Positions 7,400-13,364 of a stretch of 13,364 bases of DNA are shown piece by piece. Location: positions 1 to 13,364 of the forward strand of contig DMPQ01000191.1 of assembly GCA_003455945.1 (NCBI GenBank), written 5' to 3'. The position numbers and the translations under genes are program-made. A model generated the notes under the pieces. That model was not told the origin of the DNA. It ran no database searches and was given only the letters and a program-made list of their open reading frames with translations. Within the stretch, counting starts at the first letter, position 1. Each line of letters begins with the position of its first letter. This DNA is from Planctomycetaceae bacterium. Its GTDB lineage: Bacteria > Planctomycetota > Planctomycetia > Pirellulales > Pirellulaceae.

Positions 7400-9234
7400 G
7401 CGAGCGCAATCGCTTCCGTGCTGCGGACGAAGGCCAGGCACCGTGCCCCATGAAGCCGCTTCGACTGCTGCGACGACGTCGACCGTTCGAGACGCTCGGA
7501 CTTCGCAAGGGGCGACGCGGATCGCTCTATGTTCCGGTGCTGGGGACCTGCGTCGTCGCCGGTCTGTTGGCGACGACGCTGATGATGGTCGAGCGGACTC
7601 GGAGCTCCGAGTCGATGCGTCGTTCGCTCGAGGAGCAGGCGCGACTGATGGCGCTCGGCGGATTGTCGACCCAGCGACAGGCGATCGCCGATTCCCCCTC
7701 CTGGCGCTCGGCGGCGGTCGATGGTCGGATCGCGACATCGATCGATTTCGGCAACGGTCGCTGCGAGCTCGAGATCTTCGACCCGAATGACGGTGATCTG
7801 ATCGACTCGGTCGATGATCCGTACGTCATCGTCGCGACCGGGGTCGCCGGGCAGGCTCGGCATTCCATCCGCTGTGGCTTCGCGGATCGTGGGGAGTTGC
7901 CTGAGGCGTGCGTGGCGACTGTCGCCACGGCCGGTACGCTTTCGCTCTCATCGGCCGATGTCCGAGGGGATGCGGAGCTTTACGCGAGCGGAGCGATCGC
8001 CGCTTCCGGCGGGACGATCCTAAGTCGAGTCGCGGCGACAGGGGGGACGGTCGGTACGTTTGCGGATCGCGCACTCTCCGGAGTCGCGAGCCGTTCGTTT
8101 CCTTCTCCCTCGGCCGTCGACGCGACGCTCAGGACCTCGGCGACCGAGATCTCCGTCGCCGCGATTCCGACGGAAGGGGCAAACCTGATCGCCAATGGAG
8201 CCTTCGAGACCGCCTCGACCCCATGGACCGGTCTCAACGAACTCGGTCAGGACTGCGTCGTGGAACGTTCGACCCAGTCGCCGCGGACCGGAGTCGGATG
8301 TCTGAAGGTGAAGGACCGGAGTATCTTCACCGAAGGACCGGTCCTCTCGATCCTGCCGCAGCTCGAAAGCGGCAAGAGCTATCGAGTGCGCGTCTGGGTT
8401 CGCTGTCCGGGCGCCACTCGGACCTTTCAATTGGTCGTCGGCTATCGGACGACCGGAGCCGTCCTTTCGACCTACGCGCTCTCGTCGCTCGAGTCGGTCG
8501 GACCGACCTGGAAGCTGCTGACTTTGGACTTCACGCCGACTTGGTCCGGAACTCTCGGGAGTGCCGTTCTGCGGGTCCAGGGAGCGCTGCTTCAGGGGAA
8601 TCCCGAGTTCTTCATCGACGACGTCGAACTGGTCGAGACGTGGGAAGAGATCCGGCTGGAACGCGTGCTCCTGTCGTCGGCATCGAATCCGTTCGGAGCG
8701 ACGAATGCCGACGGCATCTATCGACTGGACTGCAACGGCAAGCGACTCGTCGTGCGACAGAGTCGACTGGTCGCGACGCTGCTGGTCGAGGATCCGGGAG
8801 CGGGCTCGCGCATCGGGGACGAGATCGCTTGGAGTCCGGCTCGCGATGATCTGCCGGCATTGGTCGTCGTGCGGACCGCAGCGACCTCCGGCCGGACGCT
8901 GAAACTGGAGCCGAACGGGTCGGTGCTCCACGAACCGGCGACGACGACGAACTTCAATCCGGTCGGTACACCGGCTCCGGACGGCAGCGTCGATTCGACA
9001 ACCGACGACACGTACGAGACGCGGTTCTCGGGGATGCTGCTGATCGACGGACCGGTCGCCTGGAACGGCCATGCGATCCTCAACGCACCGTTGATCGCCA
9101 CCGGATCGGTGACCATCAGCGGCTCGATGTCGCTGGAGCCGAATCGGCTGCTCGAGCGACTCCGCCCCGCCTGGCTTTCGACTCGCCGTGTCACCGCCGT
9201 GGTCGGTGAAGGGTTGGAAGCGACCGGTCGCTGA
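7396..9234 (+). CDS. GspK/PilX-like tip pseudopilin with an inserted CBM4/9-like carbohydrate-binding domain
   Basis: The 612-residue protein has a basic N-terminus, then GRRG|SLYVP and a hydrophobic helix (VLGTCVVAGLLATTLMMVER, about 43-67). The position-5 Glu is absent, as in GspK. An Ala-rich helix (RRSLEEQARLMALGGLSTQRQ) and a globular part with FGNGRCELEIFDPNDGDLIDSVDDPYV follow. Residues about 185-235 and 545-580 have repeated short beta strands (ELYASGAIAASGG; LIDGPVAWNGHAILNAPLIATGSVTISGSM), suggesting a small beta-helix split by an insert. The insert at about 263-415 has the CBM4/9 pattern: NLIANGAFE, TPWTGLN, GVGCLKVKDR, LESGKSYRVRVWVR, TWKLLTLDFT and the terminal EFFIDDVELVE. ATG 7396 overlaps the GspI-like stop; ATG 7450 is an alternative. 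This is the last gene of the operon. No strong terminator was found after it. Confidence 0.82.
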   Translation: MSERNRFRAADEGQAPCPMKPLRLLRRRRPFETLGLRKGRRGSLYVPVLGTCVVAGLLATTLMMVERTRSSESMRRSLEEQARLMALGGLSTQRQAIADSPSWRSAAVDGRIATSIDFGNGRCELEIFDPNDGDLIDSVDDPYVIVATGVAGQARHSIRCGFADRGELPEACVATVATAGTLSLSSADVRGDAELYASGAIAASGGTILSRVAATGGTVGTFADRALSGVASRSFPSPSAVDATLRTSATEISVAAIPTEGANLIANGAFETASTPWTGLNELGQDCVVERSTQSPRTGVGCLKVKDRSIFTEGPVLSILPQLESGKSYRVRVWVRCPGATRTFQLVVGYRTTGAVLSTYALSSLESVGPTWKLLTLDFTPTWSGTLGSAVLRVQGALLQGNPEFFIDDVELVETWEEIRLERVLLSSASNPFGATNADGIYRLDCNGKRLVVRQSRLVATLLVEDPGAGSRIGDEIAWSPARDDLPALVVVRTAATSGRTLKLEPNGSVLHEPATTTNFNPVGTPAPDGSVDSTTDDTYETRFSGMLLIDGPVAWNGHAILNAPLIATGSVTISGSMSLEPNRLLERLRPAWLSTRRVTAVVGEGLEATGR

Positions 9235-9359
9235 TCGTTCGATCGACGGCGTTCGTCGAGGCCCGAGTCGCCGAGTCGGTGGGCGCCGGACGGCTCCTCG
9301 AGTTGTCCGCCTGACCTTGACCGAGCCCGATCCGATCCTGCCGAGCGGAGCAAGGCGGC

Positions 9360-9387
9360 TTGGCAGCGAATGTCGGTCGGTTAGGCT
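9360..9387 (+). promoter_or_regulatory. Likely promoter of the thioredoxin-fold gene
   Basis: TTGGCA at 9360-9365 and TAGGCT at 9382-9387 are separated by 16 bases, about 128 bases before the ATG. The -35 matches five of six consensus bases and the -10 three of six. The region lies past the pseudopilin operon, so an independent promoter is expected here. Confidence 0.5.
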
Positions 9388-9477
9388 CACAGGGTCATCG
9401 GACGGAGCGGTTGCCGAGTCGCCGACGCGCGGGCTCGAAAGTCCGCCTCTCCGCCTCTCGCCACGAATCGATCAACA

Positions 9478-9506
9478 CGATCGACACTCGTCGATCGATC
9501 AGGGAG
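9478..9506 (+). promoter_or_regulatory. Leader hairpin and ribosome site of the thioredoxin-fold gene
   Basis: An 8-bp perfect stem (cgatcgac at 9478-9485 with gtcgatcg at 9490-9497) with a 4-base loop sits just before the strong ribosome site AGGGAG (9501-9506), which is eight bases from the ATG at 9515. The ribosome site fixes this start over earlier in-frame codons. Whether the hairpin regulates translation is unknown; short palindromes of GATCG type are frequent in this DNA. Confidence 0.5.
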
Positions 9507-9514
9507 TCACGATC

Positions 9515-10105
9515 ATGGTCAAGACCGCCAGCACGATGCTCCGTCTGGGAACCGTCGCTCCGGACTTTTCGCTCCCCGCGACCGACGGCCGGATCGTTGC
9601 GCGAAGCGATTTTTCCGGGCGCCCGCTGCTGGTCATCTTCCTCTGCAATCACTGTCCGTTCGTGAAGCACTTGGCCGACCACCTGGCGGTCGCGACGAGC
9701 GGCTGGATCGATCGCGGGCTGGCGGTCGTCGGCATCTCGTCCAACGACGCCGAGAAGTACCCTCAGGACGGTCCGGAAGCGATGGCCGACGAGGCGAACT
9801 CGCGCGGCTATCGATTCCCTTACCTGTTCGACGGCGACCAGCAGATCGCCATCGCGTATCAGGCTGCCTGTACGCCCGACTTCTTCCTGTTCGACCGCGA
9901 CCACCGACTGGTCTACCGTGGCCAGTACGACGACAGTCGGCCGAGCAACGGCGTGTCGATCAGCGGCGCCGACCTGACTGCCGCCGTCGATGCGGTCCTG
10001 TCCGGCCGCGACGTCCCGGAACTTCAGAAGCCGAGCATCGGCTGCAACATCAAGTGGAAGCCGGGGGCCGAACCGCAGTACTTCGACCCGAAGGGAACCG
10101 GCTGA
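9515..10105 (+). CDS. Thioredoxin/AhpC-TSA-fold protein with CNHC motif
   Basis: The 196-residue soluble protein has no signal peptide. APDFSLPATDGRIVARSDFSGRPLLVIF opens a peroxiredoxin-type fold. The redox motif is C44-N-H-C47 in FLCNHCPFVKHL, and the cis-proline loop is ACTPDFFLFD (P121). The end carries QKPSIGCNIKWKPG, a signature of a widespread bacterial family annotated only as thioredoxin family protein or redoxin. The sequence matches that family throughout its length, including the NDAEKYPQDGPEAMADEA segment. It probably performs cytoplasmic thiol-disulfide exchange or peroxide-related chemistry; the physiological substrate is not known. It stands alone with its own promoter and ribosome site and is convergent with the TlpA-like gene. 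No sign of truncation. Confidence 0.93.
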   Translation: MVKTASTMLRLGTVAPDFSLPATDGRIVARSDFSGRPLLVIFLCNHCPFVKHLADHLAVATSGWIDRGLAVVGISSNDAEKYPQDGPEAMADEANSRGYRFPYLFDGDQQIAIAYQAACTPDFFLFDRDHRLVYRGQYDDSRPSNGVSISGADLTAAVDAVLSGRDVPELQKPSIGCNIKWKPGAEPQYFDPKGTG

Positions 10106-10284
10106 GACGGAGCCGGACCGTTCGGCGACGACGGCAACGTCAGATCGCTCTCGGTCATCGGCGAGTGATCACGGCGTCAACGGCTCGTGCCGTTCCGGGA
10201 TCGCGCGGTCGAAACGCCCGGGGTCCGCGTCGTTCGCCCTTCGACGTCACTACGGGCGACGAGACGATGGTGCATGGCTGGCGC
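10106..10284. other. Convergent intergenic spacer
   Basis: The stretch between the thioredoxin-fold stop and the strong hairpin. A weak 6-bp stem with a 4-base loop (aacggc 10179-10184 with gccgtt 10189-10194) could help end the plus-strand transcript, but it has no T-run. No gene was seen. Confidence 0.4.
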
Positions 10285-10323
10285 CGAGTTCCGCAAGACG
10301 TGGGCTTGGTCTTGCGGAACTCG
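10285..10323 (-). terminator. Perfect 15-bp hairpin after the TlpA-like gene
   Basis: Arms cgagttccgcaagac (10285-10299) and gtcttgcggaactcg (10309-10323) are exact reverse complements around a 9-base loop. The hairpin begins 17 bases past the stop of the minus-strand gene and lies between two convergent genes. There is no T-run on either strand, so it is a possible U-tract-less or bidirectional terminator, or an mRNA 3'-end stabiliser. Confidence 0.65.
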
Positions 10324-10339
10324 CGACCGATGCGCGAGG

Positions 10340-11455
10340 TCATCGATTCGGTTGCTGGCCTTGCAACCGAGTCTTCAACGCTTCGAGATTCAGCCGCAAT
10401 CGACTGTCCGCGAGCGGAATCAACTCGTCGATCAATTGACGAGCCGATTCGGTATCTCCCGTCGAGAGGAGCTCCTGGATGCGAGAGAACTCGACATAGG
10501 CTCGCTTGATCCCCGCGAAGCGTTCCGCAAACGCCGCGCGGTCCCAAGTGCCGTCGAGGATTTGCGGCAGGATGCTCTCGATTTCCTCGCTCGCTCCGAT
10601 CCACTCGACCTCTCCCGTTCGGCCGATGATGAAGGCGGTAGGAATCGCTCGCATCCCCGTCGCGACCATGTAGGCCCGAAAGGTCTCGCCGTCTCGGTCG
10701 ACGCCGATGCCGATCGTCTTCGACGTTTCGGTCAGCTGCTCCCCGGGACTCGGTCCGTTACCGCCGTTGACGCCGCGAGCCAGAAAGGCTTCGACCGCCT
10801 CCCACGGCTCGTTCGAGATCGCGACGAAGCGTACCTGGTCCGACCCCAGTTCCCGCTGAAGTTCGGCGAGCTTCGGCATCTGCACCAGGCAGGGGCCACA
10901 CCAGGTGGCCCAGAAGTCCAGGACAAGAACCTGGCCATCTTCCGAATCCGACGAGCGTTCGAGATCCGTTACCCAGCGCTCGGCCACGATCGGCGGAGCC
11001 TTCATGCCGATCTGCAGTTCCTCAGGCGCAACCCATCGAGCGACATCGGATTCCTTGACGAGCCTTACGGTATTGCCCTGAACGCCGACCACCGTCGTGA
11101 ACTCGAGAACCCGTTCCTCGACGACTTCGAGCCGAATCGTCTCGCCCCCCTGGCTGACCTTGAACTCGAGGCGATTCCCCTCCTGCTCGACGAGTTCCCA
11201 ATCCATCCCCTTCGGAAAATGATCGGTGACGATGGTCATCGTGCCGTCGTCGAGGATGTAACGCAGGTTCCTCATGCGGTTCACGCTCATCTGCAGGCGC
11301 TCGTCCGCGATGCCCGCCTGTCGAACCTTTCGTGAGTAGTCCTCCAGATCGACTCGCCAGGTACCGCGAAAGCTCGGCGTGTCCTGAGCGAGGAGGTGGC
11401 CGCCGAAAGAGCTCAACGCCAAGAGGGCAACCAGCGCCCGGAGGGCCTTGTTCAT
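10340..11455 (-). CDS. Exported TlpA-like thioredoxin with N-terminal beta domain and helical tail
   Basis: The 371-residue protein has a signal peptide (MNKALRALVALLALSSFGGHLLA, cleavage likely after A23), so it acts outside the cytoplasm. Residues about 28-135 form an unassigned beta-rich domain starting GTWRVDLEDYSRKV, of lipocalin-like character. A TlpA/ResA-type thioredoxin domain follows at about 148-303. It has VLVLDFWATWCGPCLVQMPKL with catalytic C186 and C189, AISNEPWEAVEAFL, and the cis-proline loop AIPTAFIIGRTGEVEWIG (P272). The last 65 residues are helical (FAERFAGIKRAYVEFSRIQELL), a tail seen in planctomycete TlpA proteins. ATG 11455 is chosen for the signal peptide; GGCGAG is a weak ribosome site upstream. 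A longer frame reaches 11782 but adds Arg-rich noise. Expected role: disulfide reduction or cytochrome c maturation-type thiol chemistry; the substrate is unknown. Confidence 0.9.
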   Translation of the reverse strand: MNKALRALVALLALSSFGGHLLAQDTPSFRGTWRVDLEDYSRKVRQAGIADERLQMSVNRMRNLRYILDDGTMTIVTDHFPKGMDWELVEQEGNRLEFKVSQGGETIRLEVVEERVLEFTTVVGVQGNTVRLVKESDVARWVAPEELQIGMKAPPIVAERWVTDLERSSDSEDGQVLVLDFWATWCGPCLVQMPKLAELQRELGSDQVRFVAISNEPWEAVEAFLARGVNGGNGPSPGEQLTETSKTIGIGVDRDGETFRAYMVATGMRAIPTAFIIGRTGEVEWIGASEEIESILPQILDGTWDRAAFAERFAGIKRAYVEFSRIQELLSTGDTESARQLIDELIPLADSRLRLNLEALKTRLQGQQPNR

Positions 11456-12030
11456 GCGTGATCTCGCCGATAAGTGAGTGACGACGATGCAGCGGCCGAC
11501 GTGGCCGAAAGAAAAGCGAACGGAGAGCGAGTCGATCCGATTCGTTCCGAAGCCCCGCCGCCACCCGGCTCGGCTCGCAGCGTCGATTCGGATCGGGTGA
11601 TCGTCCGAGGGGAGCCCGTCGCGCAGTGCGAATCGCGACGGACTTGGTTCCTCCGGCCGCTCGAAAGCGGTGTCGATAGGCCGGCGGCTCCCTTCATCGG
11701 GCGATAGTCTACCGAGGGTATCACCGGGGGGCACGCGGAATCCGGGCCGAAGTTGCCCCCACCTGACGACCGTCTGTTTCAAGCCCCGAACGTGTTCGCT
11801 CGGTAGGGCGCCGACGCAGGGGGGCGAGACCTGACCGAGTGTCCGGGGCGACTCGAACTACCGGTCATTCGTCGGGCAGGCCACCGATCGACCGGATGAT
11901 GATTCGAGCGAGGCCACTCTTCGGCGGGCGGTTTTCGTCGGATCGCTCTCGAACCTTGCCGATCGGGGCGATCGCAGCGGTCGACCCTGCCCGAGATCCT
12001 GCCGATTCCGAAATCGGACTCACGTTCGAT
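11456..12030. other. Long intergenic stretch without a convincing gene
   Basis: About 575 bases between the divergent TlpA-like gene and the protease promoter. Open frames at 11839-12057 (plus) and 11779-12087 (minus) are Arg/Ser/Pro-rich, have no domain and no good ribosome site. A GGGGGC/GCCCCC pair (11727-11732 and 11755-11760) with a 22-base loop and a TAGACT on the minus strand (complement of 11706-11711) are possible control elements for the TlpA-like gene, but weak. A small RNA cannot be ruled out. Confidence 0.45.
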
Positions 12031-12060
12031 TTGTCCGTGACCGGGGGCCTCCGTTAGCAT
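12031..12060 (+). promoter_or_regulatory. Likely promoter of the HtrA-type protease gene
   Basis: TTGTCC at 12031-12036 and TAGCAT at 12055-12060 are 18 bases apart, each matching four of six sigma-70 consensus bases. Transcription would start near 12067, giving a leader of roughly 90 bases before the ATG at 12159. Confidence 0.5.
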
Positions 12061-12073
12061 GAGACGAATCGAT

Positions 12074-12104
12074 GGGAGGGCCGGCAACGAACCTTCGGCC
12101 TCCC
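12074..12104 (+). promoter_or_regulatory. Leader hairpin upstream of the protease gene
   Basis: GGGAGG (12074-12079) pairs with CCTCCC (12099-12104), then CCG (12081-12083) with CGG (12096-12098) across one bulged G, giving a GC-rich stem just after the proposed transcription start. No T-run follows, so it is more likely a leader structure than a terminator. Confidence 0.35.
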
Positions 12105-12158
12105 GGTCGAGTCGTGGGTCGCTCTTCGTCGGGACTCGGGACGAGAGGCGGAAGGCTG

Positions 12159-13364
12159 ATGGACGAACGCCCTCAGGATGGCTTCGACGCGACGCCGTCG
12201 TCGATCGGTGATGCCGATCGAGAGACGGGATCGCGTCCCGGAGCGGCTCGGACCGAAACCGAGTCCCCCGTTCAGCCGCGCCGGATCGTCCGCAAATCGC
12301 AGTGGCAACTCCGCTTCGACGCCCCGGTCCCTCCGCGCCGTCCGCTGGTCGAGCCGATCGAGGAGGCGAGTTCAGAACGCCCCCGCAGCGAACGAACGGA
12401 ACGTTTCGCGCCGATCGAACGAGCCGCCCCCGTGAGCCCCGCGGCCAACGACGGCCCGACCCGATTGGCTTGGTGGACCGCGACCTTGGCGGTGCTTCTG
12501 GCCGGTTGGCTGATCGGGCCGGTGCTGATCGAGCGGTATTCCTACGCTCGGATCAAGGGGGAGATGCTCGCGCAGTACGACGTCGCCAAGACGGCGCTCG
12601 TCGGCGATCCCGCGGCCACGCTGTCGATGTCCGGACAGTGGGTCTCCCAAAAGGTGCGACCGAGTGTCGTGCACATTCGGACCTACGGACCCGATCCGAC
12701 CGTTCCGAGCGAATCGCGCGGTTTCGGTCTGAGCGAAGGGCAAGGCTCGGGAGTCGTCGTCGATGCGGACGGTTACTTACTGACCAATCAGCATGTCGTC
12801 GCCGCGGCGACCGAGATTCGCGTGACGCTCAGCGATCGTCGCGAGTATCGCGCGACGCTCGTCGGCGAGGATGCGGAAACCGATCTCGCGGTCCTGAAGA
12901 TCGACGAGACGGGACTGATTCCGATCGAGTGGAGCGACGAGGACGAGATCGAAGTCGGCGCGCTCGTCTGGGCGATCGGCAGCCCGTTCGGCCTGGAACA
13001 GAGCACGACTCAGGGAATCATCAGCGCCAAGCATCGACGCAAGGGGAGCGGCGGGAGCGTGTCGCGCCACCAGGATCTGATCCAGAGCGACGTCGCGATC
13101 AACCCGGGGAACAGCGGCGGTCCGCTCGTCGATTCGCGCGGTCGCCTGATCGGCATCAACACGTCGATCGTCGGCGAAGCGTATTGCGGAATCAGTTTCG
13201 CCGTCCCGAGCGTCGTCGCACGAGAGGTCTATCGCCGCATCCGCGAATCGGGCCGTGTCGCCCGCGGGTTTCTGGGAGTCGAACCGCTGGTCGTTCCCGG
13301 CCATCTGGTCAAACGCTTCGGGATCGCCGAAGGGCGCGGAGCCTATGTCGATCGCGTCCTGCCG
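12159..13364 (+). CDS. Membrane-anchored HtrA/DegP-type serine protease (3' part beyond window)
   Basis: The first 402 codons are open to the right edge. The N-terminal 100 residues are Pro/Arg/Glu-rich and appear disordered and cytoplasmic. A single membrane helix (about 103-124, LAWWTATLAVLLAGWLIG) anchors the protein, leaving the protease domain outside. The S1C trypsin-like domain (about 160-365) has the full catalytic triad: His212 in LTNQHVVAAA, Asp242 in ETDLAVLKI and Ser319 in NPGNSGGPLV, plus ALVWAIGSPFGL and YCGISFAVPS. A PDZ domain begins at about 370 with RGFLGVEPL and is cut by the window end. Such proteases degrade misfolded or specific envelope proteins. ATG 12159 is preceded by AGGCGGAAGG; it is the first good start in this frame. 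It has its own promoter and does not look co-transcribed with its neighbours. Confidence 0.93.
   Translation, partial: MDERPQDGFDATPSSIGDADRETGSRPGAARTETESPVQPRRIVRKSQWQLRFDAPVPPRRPLVEPIEEASSERPRSERTERFAPIERAAPVSPAANDGPTRLAWWTATLAVLLAGWLIGPVLIERYSYARIKGEMLAQYDVAKTALVGDPAATLSMSGQWVSQKVRPSVVHIRTYGPDPTVPSESRGFGLSEGQGSGVVVDADGYLLTNQHVVAAATEIRVTLSDRREYRATLVGEDAETDLAVLKIDETGLIPIEWSDEDEIEVGALVWAIGSPFGLEQSTTQGIISAKHRRKGSGGSVSRHQDLIQSDVAINPGNSGGPLVDSRGRLIGINTSIVGEAYCGISFAVPSVVAREVYRRIRESGRVARGFLGVEPLVVPGHLVKRFGIAEGRGAYVDRVLP

Noticed and set aside
6622..9390. Long minus-strand frames opposite the I- and K-like genes
   Set aside because: Ser/Arg-rich shadows without ribosome sites or domains.
9231..9500. 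Many short GATCG/TCGA palindromes as possible operators or terminators
   Set aside because: Such palindromes are common throughout this DNA, in genes and between them, so single 6-bp cases carry little weight.
11839..12057. Possible small genes in the long intergenic stretch, both strands
   Set aside because: No ribosome site and no recognisable protein features.
1..13364. CRISPR array, insertion sequence, tRNA or rRNA gene
   Set aside because: No spaced direct repeats, transposase motifs or cloverleaf-like segments were seen on either strand.

Overview
The window is GC-rich, densely packed bacterial DNA. The pilin C-terminus, the thioredoxin-like protein with a helical tail, the lectin-like domains on pseudopilins and the codon use all suggest a planctomycete or a close relative. 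This is inference from protein style; the window holds no rRNA or tRNA to confirm it.

Layout: at the left edge, on the minus strand, lie a membrane PAS histidine kinase (cut by the window start) and, just upstream of it, a single-domain response regulator. Next, on the same strand, is a GspG-like major pseudopilin/pilin gene with its own hairpin terminator. Divergent from it, on the plus strand, is a five-gene operon: an HD-GYP cyclic-di-GMP phosphodiesterase with a GAF domain, followed by four minor pseudopilin-like genes in the order H, J, I, K. The HD-GYP/H gap is 16 bases and the other three junctions are stop/start overlaps. J, I and K carry extra extracellular-type domains: a beta-sandwich insert and a LamG/ConA-like C-terminus on J, a PKD-like domain on I, and a CBM4/9-like carbohydrate-binding domain inside K.

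The right part holds a soluble thioredoxin-fold protein with a CNHC motif (plus strand), a convergent exported TlpA-like thioredoxin with a perfect 15-bp hairpin after its stop codon, a roughly 700-base stretch with no convincing gene, and the first 402 codons of a membrane-anchored HtrA/DegP-type serine protease that runs off the right edge.

The most interesting unit is 1816-9234. Read together, it looks like a pseudopilus whose tip subunits are decorated with adhesive or sugar-binding domains, and whose operon starts with a c-di-GMP-degrading enzyme. A two-component pair lies next door. The ATPase, secretin, platform protein and prepilin peptidase are not in the window and must be supplied from elsewhere.
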